NCBI RefSeq assembly: GCF_003350475.1
Contig: NZ_QQAV01000009.1
Span: 202,772-266,771, forward strand
Direction: 5' to 3'
DNA: 64,000 nucleotides
Source of the DNA: Pseudacidovorax intermedius
GTDB lineage: Bacteria > Pseudomonadota > Gammaproteobacteria > Burkholderiales > Burkholderiaceae_C
Positions within the stretch are counted from its first letter, which is position 1. The number at the start of each line of letters is the position of its first letter. Below, in pieces: positions 34,812-45,891 of the stretch. Made by a program: the position numbers and the translations under genes. Under the pieces are notes generated by a model. It saw nothing but the letters and a program-made list of their open reading frames with translations. It had not been told where the DNA came from and made no database searches.

Positions 34812-37106
34812 ATGAAATTCCGCTTTCCCATCGTCATCATCGACGAGGACTTCCGCTCCGAGAACACCTCCGGCCTGGGCATCCGCGCCCTGGCCCAGGC
34901 CATCGAAAGCGAGGGCTTCGAGGTGCTGGGTGTGACCAGCTACGGAGACCTGTCGCAGTTCGCGCAGCAGCAGAGCCGGGCGAGCGCCTTCATCCTGTCG
35001 ATCGACGACGAGGAATTCACCATCGGCCCGGACCTCGACCCGGCCGTGCTGAACCTTCGCACCTTCATCGGCGAGGTGCGACGCAAGAACACCGATGTGC
35101 CGATCTACATCTACGGCGAGACCAAGACCAGCCGGCACCTGCCCAACGACATCCTGCGCGAGCTGCATGGCTTCATCCACATGTTCGAGGACACGCCGGA
35201 GTTCGTGGCCAAGCACATCATCCGCGAGGCCAAGAGCTACCTCGAGACGGTGCAGCCGCCTTTCTTCAAGGCGCTGATCGACTACGCGGAAGACGGCTCC
35301 TACTCGTGGCACTGCCCGGGCCACTCCGGTGGCGTGGCCTTCCTCAAGAGCCCCATCGGCCAGATGTTCCACCAGTTCTTCGGCGAGAACATGCTGCGCG
35401 CCGACGTCTGCAACGCGGTGGAGGAACTGGGCCAGCTGCTGGACCACACCGGTCCGGTGGCCGCCAGCGAGCGCAATGCGGCGCGCATCTTCAATGCCGA
35501 CCACTGCTTCTTCGTCACCAATGGCACGTCCACGTCGAACAAGATGGTGTGGCACCACACGGTGGCGCCGGACGATGTGGTGGTGGTGGACCGCAACTGC
35601 CACAAGTCGATCCTGCACGCGATCATCATGACCGGCGCGATTCCGGTATTCATGAAGCCCACGCGCAACCACTACGGCATCATCGGCCCGATCCCAAAGA
35701 GCGAGTTCGAGCCCGAGGCGATCAAGGCCAAGATCCGCGCCAACCCGCTGCTCAAGGACGTCGACGCCGACACGGTCAAGCCGCGCGTGCTCACGCTCAC
35801 GCAGTCCACCTACGACGGCGTGATCTACAACACCGAGACCATCAAGACGATGCTCGACGGCTACGTCGACACGCTGCACTTCGATGAGGCCTGGTTGCCG
35901 CACGCGGCCTTCCATCCCTTCTACGGGCCGTATCACGCCATGGGCAAGCGCCGCGCGCGACCCAAGGAATCGCTGGTCTTTGCGACGCAGTCCACGCACA
36001 AGCTGCTGGCCGGCATCAGCCAGGCCAGCCATGTGCTGGTGCAGGATTCGCAAAACCGCCAGTTGGACCGGGACCTCTTCAACGAGGCCTACCTGATGCA
36101 TTCGTCCACCAGCCCGCAGTACGCCATCATCGCCAGCTGCGACGTGGCCGCCGCCATGATGGAGCCGCCCGGCGGCACCGCGCTGGTGGAAGAGAGCATC
36201 CTCGAAGCCCTGGACTTCCGCCGCGCCATGCGCAAGGTGGAAGAAGAATTCGGCAAGGACGAATGGTGGTTCAAGGTCTGGGGTCCGGAACACCTGGTCG
36301 ACGAAGGCATCGGCCGCGCCGACGACTGGATCATCAAGGGCGAGACCCGCGCCGGCAACGGCGGCAAGAAGAATGGCGCGCGCAACTGGCACGGCTTCGG
36401 CAAGCTGGCCGACGGCTTCAACATGCTCGACCCCATCAAGTCGACCATCGTGACGCCCGGCCTGGACCTCGACGGCAAGTTCGCGCCCACCGGCATCCCG
36501 GCGAGCATCGTCACCAAGTTCCTGGCCGAGCATGGCGTGATCGTGGAGAAGACGGGCCTCTACAGCTTCTTCATCATGTTCACGATCGGCATCACCAAGG
36601 GCCGCTGGAACACGCTGCTGACGGCGCTGCAGCAGTTCAAGGACGACTACGCCCGCAACCAGCCCATGTGGCGCATCCTGCCGGAGTTCTGCCAGCAGCA
36701 TCCCGTCTACGAGCGCATGGGGCTGCGTGACCTGTGCCAGCGGGTGCACGAGCTGTATGCCAAGTACGGCATCGCGCGCCTGACGACCGAGATGTACCTG
36801 TCGGACCTGGAGCCGGCCATGAAGCCCAGCGAGGCCTTTGCCCATATCGCGCACCGCAAGACCGAGCGCGTGGAGATCGACCATCTCGAAGGCCGCATCA
36901 CCACCAGCCTGATCACGCCGTATCCGCCGGGCATTCCGCTGCTGATCCCGGGCGAGGTCTTCAACAAGAAGATCGTGGACTACCTGAAGTTCGCGCGCCA
37001 GTTCAACCTGGAGTGCCCGGGCTTCGAGACCGACATCCACGGCCTGGTGGCCCGCGTGGACGAGAAGGGCAAGAAGCGCTACTACGCGGATTGCGTCAAG
37101 CGCTGA
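34812..37106 (+). CDS. Arginine/lysine/ornithine decarboxylase
   Basis: A 764-residue PLP decarboxylase of the bacterial Orn/Lys/Arg fold III family. It has the N-terminal response-regulator-like wing (FPIVIIDEDFRSENTSGLG), the PLP domain with YSWHCPGHSGGVAF and FFVTNGTSTSNK, and the PLP Lys in ATQSTHKLLAGISQASH. The C-terminal domain has RITTSLITPYPPGIPLLIPG. The substrate among arginine, lysine and ornithine cannot be read from motifs. No antiporter gene is adjacent, so a polyamine-synthesis role is as likely as acid resistance. The ATG at 34812 starts the wing domain; the open frame extends upstream without homology. Confidence 0.92.
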   Translation: MKFRFPIVIIDEDFRSENTSGLGIRALAQAIESEGFEVLGVTSYGDLSQFAQQQSRASAFILSIDDEEFTIGPDLDPAVLNLRTFIGEVRRKNTDVPIYIYGETKTSRHLPNDILRELHGFIHMFEDTPEFVAKHIIREAKSYLETVQPPFFKALIDYAEDGSYSWHCPGHSGGVAFLKSPIGQMFHQFFGENMLRADVCNAVEELGQLLDHTGPVAASERNAARIFNADHCFFVTNGTSTSNKMVWHHTVAPDDVVVVDRNCHKSILHAIIMTGAIPVFMKPTRNHYGIIGPIPKSEFEPEAIKAKIRANPLLKDVDADTVKPRVLTLTQSTYDGVIYNTETIKTMLDGYVDTLHFDEAWLPHAAFHPFYGPYHAMGKRRARPKESLVFATQSTHKLLAGISQASHVLVQDSQNRQLDRDLFNEAYLMHSSTSPQYAIIASCDVAAAMMEPPGGTALVEESILEALDFRRAMRKVEEEFGKDEWWFKVWGPEHLVDEGIGRADDWIIKGETRAGNGGKKNGARNWHGFGKLADGFNMLDPIKSTIVTPGLDLDGKFAPTGIPASIVTKFLAEHGVIVEKTGLYSFFIMFTIGITKGRWNTLLTALQQFKDDYARNQPMWRILPEFCQQHPVYERMGLRDLCQRVHELYAKYGIARLTTEMYLSDLEPAMKPSEAFAHIAHRKTERVEIDHLEGRITTSLITPYPPGIPLLIPGEVFNKKIVDYLKFARQFNLECPGFETDIHGLVARVDEKGKKRYYADCVKR

Positions 37107-37119
37107 GCCTGCGCTCAAC

Positions 37120-37147
37120 GGCGCGCAGCCCTGGTGCGCTGCGCGCC
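37120..37147. terminator. Hairpin between convergent decarboxylase and EamA genes
   Basis: GGCGCGCAGC (37120-37129) and GCTGCGCGCC (37138-37147) form a perfect 10-base stem with an 8-base loop. There is no T-run, so it may only block or stabilise transcripts. Confidence 0.4.
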
Positions 37148-37151
37148 CGCA

Positions 37152-38018
37152 TCACCCGAAGCGCAGTGCCATCACGCCGCCGACCACCACGGCGGTGCCG
37201 AGGGCGCGCTGCAGGCCGAAGCGCTCCCGCAGCCACAGCGTGCCAATGAGCGCGGCGAAAAGCACCGAGGTCTCGCGCAGTGCCGCCACCACCGCCACGG
37301 GCGCCCGCGTCATGGCCCAGAGCGCGATGCCATAGCTGGCCAGCGAGGCCGCCGTGCCCAGCCACGCCACACCCAGGCGGCCACGCATGTAGGCGATAGC
37401 ATCACGCCGCCCTTGCGGGCCGCGCCGCCACAGCACCAGCAGCATGAAGGGCAGGCCGTCGAAGACGAAGAGCAGGGCGACGTAGGCGGCGGCGTTGCCG
37501 CTGGCCCGCACGCCGAGGCCGTCGATCACGGTGTAGAGCGCGATGATGCAGGCGTTGGCCAGCGCGAAGCCCAGGGCCTTACCGCGGTGCCCGGACGTGT
37601 GCAGATGACCGGGTGACAGGCCGAGCGTGAGCACACCCACGCAGATGCCGGCCACACCGAACCATGCGAATACCGAGAGACGCTCGCCCATCACGGCAAG
37701 GCTGCTGAGGGCCACCAGCAGTGGCGCACTGCCGCGCATCACCGGATAGGCCAACCCCAGGTCGCCGTGCTTGTACGCGCCGGCCAGGGCCACGTAGTAG
37801 CCCACATGGATCACCACCGAGGCGGCCAGATAGGGCCACGAAGCGGCGGCAGGCAGGCCGGTGAAGGCCAGGATGGGCAGCGCGATAAACAGTCCAAGAC
37901 TGTGGATCAGCGCCGTGTCCAGCGACTTGTCCGACGCCGACTTGATGAGTGCATTCCAGCTGGCATGGAGCACGGCGCCGAACAGCACGGCCAGCGCGAC
38001 GGGGCCCGTCAGCGTCAT
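37152..38018 (-). CDS. EamA/DMT-family transporter
   Basis: A 288-residue inner-membrane protein with about ten hydrophobic helices and two EamA repeats (GAVLHASWNALIKSASDK; later AAYVALLFVFDGLPFMLLVL). Its ATG overlaps the stop of the phnZ-like gene by 4 bases (ATGA), so it belongs to the minus-strand phosphonate-associated unit. The HASWNAL motif is that of small-metabolite DMT exporters. A link to phosphonates or an amine by-product is inference from the operon only. Confidence 0.88.
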   Translation of the reverse strand: MTLTGPVALAVLFGAVLHASWNALIKSASDKSLDTALIHSLGLFIALPILAFTGLPAAASWPYLAASVVIHVGYYVALAGAYKHGDLGLAYPVMRGSAPLLVALSSLAVMGERLSVFAWFGVAGICVGVLTLGLSPGHLHTSGHRGKALGFALANACIIALYTVIDGLGVRASGNAAAYVALLFVFDGLPFMLLVLWRRGPQGRRDAIAYMRGRLGVAWLGTAASLASYGIALWAMTRAPVAVVAALRETSVLFAALIGTLWLRERFGLQRALGTAVVVGGVMALRFG

Positions 38019-38569
38019 GCGCCTGGGGCCAGCATACAGCGACGCGCGCGCGCCAGATAGTGCGGCAGGTCGGGAGTGGCGAGGTCGGCCTGCTTGGCCG
38101 TGTCGTCCCACAGCCGCAGGCGGACCGCCTCCTGGGCGTGCGGGCGCTGCATGAAGCGCATGGCTTCTTCGTCGCTGAATACCCCGCCCTGTAGAACCAG
38201 GCTGCGCTTGGAGTCGTCCGAGAGCGCGGCCCAGTAGTCCGGACGGGTCGCGCACAGATAACGCTTGGCATCGACATGCCAGGCAATGGCGTCAAGGACG
38301 CGGTCCGGAAAGAGCCCGCGCAGGAAGGGCAGGGCATGGAACTGGTGCCGGTCGTCGATGCCGCGCAGCGTCGGCGTCTCGCCCTGGTCATTGAGCAGAT
38401 GGCCGATGTCGTGCAGCAGCGCGGCCGTGACGAGCGCGTCGTCGGCACCTTCCTGCTCGGCCAGGCAGGCGCTCTGCAACGCATGTTCCAACTGGGTCAC
38501 GGGTTCGCCGCTGTACTGCTCGGCGCCGCGGCGCGCGAAGAGGTTCTCGATGTCGTGCAGGGTCAGCAT
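38015..38569 (-). CDS. phnZ: PhnZ-like HD-domain di-iron oxygenase
   Basis: A 184-residue HD-superfamily protein of the phosphonate-associated type. PhnZ cleaves the C-P bond of 2-amino-1-hydroxyethylphosphonate to glycine and phosphate. Residues at the expected places: Tyr19 and Glu22 (QYSGEPVTQLEH), His29, the HD pair His53-Asp54 (LLHDIGHLL), His75 or His78, His98 (IAWHVDAKRY) and Asp155/156 (LWDD). The partner hydroxylase PhnY is not in the window. It is eight bases after the GntR regulator gene. Activity without PhnY nearby is uncertain. Confidence 0.8.
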   Translation of the reverse strand: MLTLHDIENLFARRGAEQYSGEPVTQLEHALQSACLAEQEGADDALVTAALLHDIGHLLNDQGETPTLRGIDDRHQFHALPFLRGLFPDRVLDAIAWHVDAKRYLCATRPDYWAALSDDSKRSLVLQGGVFSDEEAMRFMQRPHAQEAVRLRLWDDTAKQADLATPDLPHYLARARRCMLAPGA

Positions 38570-38577
38570 GGCGGGCC

Positions 38578-39315
38578 TCAGGGCGTGGCGAGCGAGGCAG
38601 CGCCGCTGCCCGTGGTCGAGCCGCGCTGCTTTTCCCAGTTCAGCCGCGTGCGCTCGCGGCTGTTCATGACGTGCTGGTACATGGCCTGGCCCGCCGCCTC
38701 CGGGTCACCGGAGGCGATGGCCTTGAGGATGGCGCGATGCTCGCGCGAGTAGACGGCCATCGATTCGTCGGTGAGGTTCTGCCGGCGGAACAGCGACAGC
38801 TCGTTCACCAGCTTGCGGTAGGTGGCGACCAGCTTGGCGTTGCCGGCCAGCTCCAGCAGGCGGTCATGGAAGGCGAGGTTGAAGCGGTGGTAGTCCTTGG
38901 CATCGCCCGCTTTCACCGCCTGGTCCATGGCCTCGACCAGCTGCCGCAGTTCGCGCACCTGGGCCGGGGCGGCCGTCTCGGCCAGCTTGCGGCCCACATA
39001 GAGGTCCATCACGGCACGCACCTCGAAGATCTCCAGCGCTTCCTCGATGGGGACGTCGCGCACGAAGACGCCGCGGTTCTTCTCGGTGCGCACCAGACCG
39101 CCTTCCTCCAGCATGCGGAAGGCCTCGCGCACCGGCCCGCGCGAGACGCCCAACTGGTCGGCCAGCGTGGCCTCGGTGAGCTTGGCGCCGGGGCCGAGCT
39201 CACCATCCAGGATCATGCGTTCGATCTCGGCCTGCACCACATTCGCCAGCGAATGGCACTGAAGCTGTGCGATGACGGGATGGGAAGAGACCTTCTTGGC
39301 AGGGGCGGCAGGCAT
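38578..39315 (-). CDS. phnR: GntR-family phosphonate-utilisation regulator (PhnR type)
   Basis: A 245-residue FadR-subfamily regulator. The winged helix (about 30-95) has LTEATLADQLGVSRGPVREA and EEGGLVRTEKNRGVFV; the C-terminal FCD domain (about 100-225) has RHVIxx-like metal-site His residues in YHRFNLAFHDRLLELAGN and REHRAILKAI. It is divergent from the AEP transporter operon with a 158-base gap holding inverted repeats. It is first of the minus-strand unit with phnZ and the EamA gene. The ligand may be AEP or an intermediate; inferred. Confidence 0.87.
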   Translation of the reverse strand: MPAAPAKKVSSHPVIAQLQCHSLANVVQAEIERMILDGELGPGAKLTEATLADQLGVSRGPVREAFRMLEEGGLVRTEKNRGVFVRDVPIEEALEIFEVRAVMDLYVGRKLAETAAPAQVRELRQLVEAMDQAVKAGDAKDYHRFNLAFHDRLLELAGNAKLVATYRKLVNELSLFRRQNLTDESMAVYSREHRAILKAIASGDPEAAGQAMYQHVMNSRERTRLNWEKQRGSTTGSGAASLATP

Positions 39316-39338
39316 GGCGCGATGGTAGGTTCGAGAGC

Positions 39339-39374
39339 GTAGATTGTCTACGATCTACAAAGAACAATAGACAA
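39339..39374. promoter_or_regulatory. Candidate PhnR operator(s) in the divergent gap
   Basis: Two overlapping inverted repeats: GTAGAT (39339-39344) / ATCTAC (39353-39358) with 8 bases between, and TTGTCTA (39344-39350) / TAGACAA (39368-39374) with 17 between. TTGTCTACGA resembles FadR-type TNGT..ACNA sites. The stretch is AT-rich and lies 24 bases upstream of the regulator ATG. Confidence 0.5.
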
Positions 39375-39473
39375 AGAGGTGGAGCAGGCCCCGATTTTGC
39401 TTGGCGACCGTGTCACGAAGATGTCGTTTCGCGGCGGCACATTCGCCCGGTCATTTCATCGAGGAGCCTGCCC

Positions 39474-40511
39474 ATGCACTTTTCCGTCAAGACCATTGCC
39501 ATCGCCCTCATCGGCCTGGCCGCCACCGGCGCGGCCTTCGCGCAGAAGACCCAGTTGACGGTCTACACCGCGCTGGAGACCGACCAGCTCAAGGCCTACC
39601 AGAGTGCCTTCAACAAGGTCGAGCCCGACATCGAGATCAAGTGGGTGCGCGACTCCACCGGTGTGATCACCGCCAAGCTGCTGGCCGAGAAGGCCAATCC
39701 ACAGGCCGACGTGGTGTGGGGCGTGGCCGCCTCCAGCATGGCGCTGTTCGACAAGCAGGGCATGCTCGAGCCCTATGCACCGCTGAATCTGGATGCGGTC
39801 ATGCCGCAGTACCGCGACAAGAAGAACCCGCCCGCCTGGGTCGGCATGGACGTGTTCGGTGCCGTCGTGTGCTTCAACACGGTCGAGGCCAAGAAGAAGA
39901 ACATCCCCATCCCCACCACCTGGAAGGACCTCACCAAGCCCGAGTACAAGGGCCAAGTGGTGATGCCCAACCCCGCCTCGTCGGGCACCGGCTACTTCGA
40001 CGTCGCGGCCTGGCTGCAACTGTGGGGCGACGACGCGGGCAAGGGCGGTGGCTGGAAGTACATGGACGCGCTGCACGAGAACATCGCGCAGTACACGCAC
40101 TCCGGCTCCAAGCCTTGCAACATGGCGGCCTCCGGCGAGTACGTGGCGGGCATCTCCTTCGAATACCGCGGCTACACCAACAAGGCCAAGGGTGCGCCCA
40201 TCGAGCTGGTGTTCCCCAAGGAGGGCCTGGGCTGGGACCTGGAGGCCGTCGGCATCTACAAAGGCACCAAGAAGCTGGACGCTGCCAAGAAGCTGGCGAA
40301 CTGGGCGACGTCGAAGGACGCCATGCTGCTCTATGGCAAGAACTTCGCCGTGACCGCCCAGCCGGGCGTGGCCCCCAAGCTGGCGGGCATTCCCGACGAC
40401 TACGAGGCCCGCCTGATCAAAATGGACTTCGAGAAGTCGGCCACCAACCGCGAGCGCACCCTGGCCGAGTGGACGCGCCGCTACGACGCCAAGAGCGAGG
40501 CGAAGAAGTGA
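39474..40511 (+). CDS. phnS: AEP-type ABC transporter substrate-binding protein
   Basis: A 345-residue periplasmic binding protein with a signal peptide ending [24 protein letters not shown] is the type found in putative AEP and Fe(III)-like binding proteins, and [13 protein letters not shown] and the C-terminal [13 protein letters not shown] agree. AGGAGCCTGCCC precedes the ATG. It is the first gene of the plus-strand cluster with an ATPase, fused permease, FAD enzyme and PhnX, which is the reason to assign AEP or a related phosphonate as substrate. Confidence 0.88.
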   Translation: MHFSVKTIAIALIGLAATGAAFAQKTQLTVYTALETDQLKAYQSAFNKVEPDIEIKWVRDSTGVITAKLLAEKANPQADVVWGVAASSMALFDKQGMLEPYAPLNLDAVMPQYRDKKNPPAWVGMDVFGAVVCFNTVEAKKKNIPIPTTWKDLTKPEYKGQVVMPNPASSGTGYFDVAAWLQLWGDDAGKGGGWKYMDALHENIAQYTHSGSKPCNMAASGEYVAGISFEYRGYTNKAKGAPIELVFPKEGLGWDLEAVGIYKGTKKLDAAKKLANWATSKDAMLLYGKNFAVTAQPGVAPKLAGIPDDYEARLIKMDFEKSATNRERTLAEWTRRYDAKSEAKK

Positions 40512-41677
40512 TGAACGCGCCGGCGCGTGCCCATGCGGCCGAACGCAGCGTGGGTGCTGCGCCGGCGCCGCTGACCCTGGTCGAAAGCGTGCCCCAACCC
40601 GACTACCTGCGGCTGCAAGGCGTGCACAAGCGCTTCGGCAGCTTCACGGCGCTGGAGTCCATCGACCTGACCATTCCGCAGGGTGAGCTGGTGTGTTTCC
40701 TCGGTCCCTCGGGCTGCGGCAAGACCACTTTGCTGCGCATCATTGCGGGGCTGGAAGTGCAGACGGGTGGCCAGCTTTGGCAGAGCGGCACCGACATCTC
40801 GCGCCTGCCGCCTGCACAGCGCGACTACGGCATCGTCTTCCAGTCCTATGCGCTCTTTCCCAACCTGAGCATCGCGGACAACGTGGCCTACGGGCTGGTC
40901 AACCAGCGGCGCCCGCGCAAGGACATCGCCGCGCGTGTCGATGAGCTGCTGCAGCTCGTGGGCCTGCCCGGCAGCGGCGGCAAGTATCCGGCGCAGATGT
41001 CGGGCGGCCAGCAGCAACGGGTGGCGCTGGCGCGCGCACTGGCCGCCTCGCCGGGCCTGCTGCTGCTGGACGAGCCGCTGTCGGCGCTCGACGCCATCGT
41101 GCGGGTGCACCTGCGCAACGAGATCCGTGCGCTGCAGCGGCGGCTGGGCGTCACCACCATCATGGTGACGCACGACCAGGAAGAGGCCCTGTCCATCGCC
41201 GACCGCATCGTGGTGATGAACCACGGCGTGATCGAGCAGGTGGGCACGCCGCTGCAGGTGTATCGCGAGCCCGCGACGCCCTTCGTGGCCGAGTTCGTCG
41301 GCAAGGTCAACCGGCTGCCCGCCGTGGCTGAGGGCGGGCGCTGGTTCCAATGCGGCGACCGGCGCTGGCAGGTCGAGCCCGGCCATGGGGCGGAGTACCG
41401 CGCGGGCCGCGAGGTGATGCTCTACCTGCGTCCGGAAGACCGCGCGATGACCGGCTTCGACGCCGACCACCCGGGCCTGTGCACGGGCACGGTGGCGCAC
41501 ATCGAGTTCCTGGGTGGCAACTGCCTGGCCGAGCTGGTGGTGGAGGGGCTGCCCGAGCCGCTGCAGCTGCAGTTCTCGCTCAACCAGATGGACGAGTTCG
41601 GCGTGCAGCAGGGCCGTCGGTTGCGCTTCGCGCTGCGGCTGGACCGGCTGCGCGCCTTCCCCGCGACGGAGGCCTGA
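40511..41677 (+). CDS. phnT: AEP ABC transporter ATP-binding protein
   Basis: A 388-residue ABC ATPase. Walker [11 protein letters not shown]-loop [11 protein letters not shown], signature [15 protein letters not shown], Walker [13 protein letters not shown] and the H-loop THDQEEAL are intact. A C-terminal TOBE-like domain (about 280-388) has [12 protein letters not shown]. The N-terminal 35 residues are an Ala/Pro-rich extension. Its ATG overlaps the phnS stop by one base (TGATG). Confidence 0.92.
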   Translation: MNAPARAHAAERSVGAAPAPLTLVESVPQPDYLRLQGVHKRFGSFTALESIDLTIPQGELVCFLGPSGCGKTTLLRIIAGLEVQTGGQLWQSGTDISRLPPAQRDYGIVFQSYALFPNLSIADNVAYGLVNQRRPRKDIAARVDELLQLVGLPGSGGKYPAQMSGGQQQRVALARALAASPGLLLLDEPLSALDAIVRVHLRNEIRALQRRLGVTTIMVTHDQEEALSIADRIVVMNHGVIEQVGTPLQVYREPATPFVAEFVGKVNRLPAVAEGGRWFQCGDRRWQVEPGHGAEYRAGREVMLYLRPEDRAMTGFDADHPGLCTGTVAHIEFLGGNCLAELVVEGLPEPLQLQFSLNQMDEFGVQQGRRLRFALRLDRLRAFPATEA

Positions 41678-41679
41678 GC

Positions 41680-43380
<1,701 letters not shown>

Positions 43381-43399
43381 GCCAAAGGGATTCCCACGA

Positions 43400-44533
43400 A
43401 TGAGCAACACCCATTTCGACCTGATCGTGGTCGGTGCCGGCATCGTCGGCCTGGCGCATGCATACACCGCCGCGCGGCGCGGCCTCAATGTCTGCGTGAT
43501 CGAGAAGGACGCCGCCTGCGTCGGTGCGTCCATCCGCAACTTCGGCTTCGTGACCGTGACCGGACAGGGCGCCGGCGACACCTGGCGCCGCGCCCGACGC
43601 GCACGCGAGGTGTGGGGCGAGGTGGCGCCGCAGGCGGGCGTCGAGGTGGTTCACCAGGGCCTGTACCTCACGGCCTTCCGCGACAAGGCGCTGGCGGTGC
43701 TGGAGCAGTTCATGGACACCGAGATGGCCGAAGGCTGCGAACTGCTGGACGTGGCCGAGGCCGCGCAGCGCGCACCGACGTTGCGGCTGGACGGGCCCGA
43801 AGGCCCGGCCCGTGCGGTCCTCTACAGCCCGCATGAGGCGCGTGTGGAGTCGCGCACCGCCATCGGCCTGCTGGCGGCCTGGCTGGCCGAGGCGCATGGC
43901 GTGGTCTTCCGCTTCAGCGAACAGGTGCTGGAGGTGGCGACGCCGCGCGTGCGCACCGCCCGCGCCACGCTGCATGCGGAGCGCGTGGTCGCCTGCACCA
44001 ACATCGAACTGAACGGCCTGTTTGCCGAGCGGCTGGCGCCGCATCGCCTGCAGCTGTGTCAGTTGCACATGCTGCGTGTTCAGCCGCCCAAGGGCTTCAA
44101 GCTGCCCGGCTCGGTCATGGCCGACCTGAGCCTGGTGCGCTACCACGGCTACAGCAAGCTGCCGGCGGCGCAGGCGCTGCGGGCCCAACTGGAGGCGGAG
44201 GAGGGCGGGTCGCTGGCCCACGGCATCCACCTGATCGTGGTGCAGAGCGCCGACGGCTCGCTGGTGGTGGGGGACTCCCACCACTACGGCCCGGTGCTCG
44301 AACCCTTCGCCGACACGCAGGTCGACGCGCTGATGCTGCGTCACATGCAGCAGGCGCTGCACCTGCCCGACTACACCGTCACCCAGCGCTGGGTGGGCAC
44401 CTATCCCTCGTCGCCCGACACCGACTGCCTGATCGACGCGCCGGACGACGCCACCCGGCTGGTGATCGTCACCAGCGGCACCGGCGCCAGCACGGCCTTC
44501 GGCATCGCCGAAGAAGTCTTCGCCGGCTGGTAG
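43400..44533 (+). CDS. FAD-dependent amine oxidase of phosphonate clusters
   Basis: A 377-residue D-amino-acid-oxidase-fold protein. The FAD site is LIVVGAGIVGLAHAYTAARR; the flavin-near region is GASIRNFGFVTVTGQGAGD; the C-terminus GTYPSSPDTDCLID..VTSGTGASTAFG closes the FAD domain. Members of this family recur in phosphonate clusters, and related enzymes are reported to oxidise AEP or N-methyl-AEP to phosphonoacetaldehyde. Placed directly before phnX and with no phnW in the window, it would feed PhnX; this is inference. It has no signal peptide. Confidence 0.85.
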   Translation: MSNTHFDLIVVGAGIVGLAHAYTAARRGLNVCVIEKDAACVGASIRNFGFVTVTGQGAGDTWRRARRAREVWGEVAPQAGVEVVHQGLYLTAFRDKALAVLEQFMDTEMAEGCELLDVAEAAQRAPTLRLDGPEGPARAVLYSPHEARVESRTAIGLLAAWLAEAHGVVFRFSEQVLEVATPRVRTARATLHAERVVACTNIELNGLFAERLAPHRLQLCQLHMLRVQPPKGFKLPGSVMADLSLVRYHGYSKLPAAQALRAQLEAEEGGSLAHGIHLIVVQSADGSLVVGDSHHYGPVLEPFADTQVDALMLRHMQQALHLPDYTVTQRWVGTYPSSPDTDCLIDAPDDATRLVIVTSGTGASTAFGIAEEVFAGW

Positions 44534-44553
44534 GTCGACCCACCGCTTATCCC

Positions 44554-45372
44554 ATGACTGACCAGCAAAAACTCCAGGCCGTCGTCTTCGACTGGGCCGG
44601 CACCATCATCGACTTCGGCTCCTGCGCGCCGATGGGCGCCTTCGTGCGTCTGTTCGAGCGCTACGGCATCGACCTCAGCATCTCCGAGGCGCGCGGGCCC
44701 ATGGGCGTGGCCAAGTGGGACCACATTCATGCGCTCAGCCAGTTGCCACGCGTGGCAGCACAATGGGAGGCGCGCTTCGGCCGCGGCTTCACGCGGGCCG
44801 ACATCGACGAGCTCTACGAGGTGTTCACGCCGATGAACGCTGCCGTGGTGCCCGACTTCTGCGACTTCATCCCGGGCGCGCTCGACACCGTGGCCGCCGT
44901 GCGTGCGCGTGGCCTGCGTATTGGCTCCACCACCGGCTACAACCGGCCGATCATGGAGGTGGTGACGCCCATCGCCGCCAAGGGCGGCTACGTGCCGGAC
45001 AACCTCGTGTGCGCGGGCGACCTGGCGGCCGGCCGGCCTTCGCCCTTGATGATGTACCGCTGCTTCGCCGACCTCGGCGTGTGGCCGGCCCATACGGTGG
45101 TCAAGGTGGACGACACCGGTGTCGGCGTGCAGGAGGGCCTGAATGCCGGCACCTGGGCCGTGGGGCTGGCGATCAGCGGCAATGCGGCGGGCCTGACGCT
45201 GGCCGAGTGGCAGGCGCTCGATGCCGCAGGCCAGGCGCAGGTGCGTGCCCGCGCGACGGCGGAACTGAAGAGCGCCGGGGCGCACTACGTGATCGACAGC
45301 GTGGCGGACCTGATGCCGGTGCTGGACGACATCGAAGCGCGGCTGGCGCGCGGCGAATGGCCGTCAGCCTGA
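44554..45372 (+). CDS. phnX: Phosphonoacetaldehyde hydrolase
   Basis: PhnX splits phosphonoacetaldehyde into acetaldehyde and phosphate. The 272-residue HAD protein has the phosphonatase variant DWA (VVFDWAGTIIDFGS, nucleophile Asp13, Ala15), the Schiff-base Lys54 in GPMGVAKWDHI, and the Mg-binding DDTGVGVQEG. These distinguish it from other HAD enzymes. It begins 20 bases after the FAD oxidase gene and is the last gene of the plus-strand phn unit. It converges with the DUF454 gene across 88 bases with no clear terminator. Confidence 0.95.
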   Translation: MTDQQKLQAVVFDWAGTIIDFGSCAPMGAFVRLFERYGIDLSISEARGPMGVAKWDHIHALSQLPRVAAQWEARFGRGFTRADIDELYEVFTPMNAAVVPDFCDFIPGALDTVAAVRARGLRIGSTTGYNRPIMEVVTPIAAKGGYVPDNLVCAGDLAAGRPSPLMMYRCFADLGVWPAHTVVKVDDTGVGVQEGLNAGTWAVGLAISGNAAGLTLAEWQALDAAGQAQVRARATAELKSAGAHYVIDSVADLMPVLDDIEARLARGEWPSA

Positions 45373-45460
45373 ACGCCTGCCGGCGCGCGACGGGAGCCTG
45401 GCGTGATGCCGCTGAGGCCATCCGCGCCGATGCCGCCTGGCCGGAGCCGCGATCCGAGTC

Positions 45461-45886
45461 TCACGGCTCCGGCCGCCGCCACAGCCAGATCAGCACGCAG
45501 GCCATGGCGCCGATTCCTGCTGCGGCCCCCCAGCGGGAGGGCGACAGCCAGATCAGCACGACGGCGCACACGGTCATGGCCGCTGCCGCGCTGCGCTTGG
45601 CCCGTCGGCTGACGCGGCCACCCGCACGCCAGTTCAAGATCAACGGCCCAAAGAGCGGGTGCCTTTCGAGCCAGCCCGCGAGCCTCGGCGAACTGCGGGC
45701 GGCCGCCCAGGCGGCAAGCAGAACGAAGGGCGTGGTGGGCAGGCCCGGCAGGACGACACCGGCCACGGCCAGCACCAACGCCACCACGGCCAGAGCCATC
45801 ATCAGCCAGCGCGCCGGGCCGCGCAGGCGGCGGGGTGCCGCGTCCTGCGGCTGAACGGCGGGCGTTGGGGGCGGCGTGGGCTCCAC
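45461..45886 (-). CDS. DUF454 (YbaN-like) inner-membrane protein
   Basis: A 141-residue protein with a Pro-rich N-terminus and hydrophobic helices (MMALAVVALVLAVAGVVLPG; AMTVCAVVLIWLS; GIGAMACVLIWLW). The signature VLPGLPTTPFVLLAAWAAARSS is diagnostic of the YbaN family, whose function is unknown. The start is a GTG at 45886, 5 bases after the ligase stop; an ATG further inside would start at the first helix. Confidence 0.85.
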   Translation of the reverse strand: MEPTPPPTPAVQPQDAAPRRLRGPARWLMMALAVVALVLAVAGVVLPGLPTTPFVLLAAWAAARSSPRLAGWLERHPLFGPLILNWRAGGRVSRRAKRSAAAAMTVCAVVLIWLSPSRWGAAAGIGAMACVLIWLWRRPEP

Positions 45887-45891
45887 GTGAC

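Noticed and set aside
34746..37118. A 790-codon minus-strand frame opposite the decarboxylase
   Set aside because: The sense strand is a complete PLP decarboxylase; the reverse frame is a codon-bias artefact.
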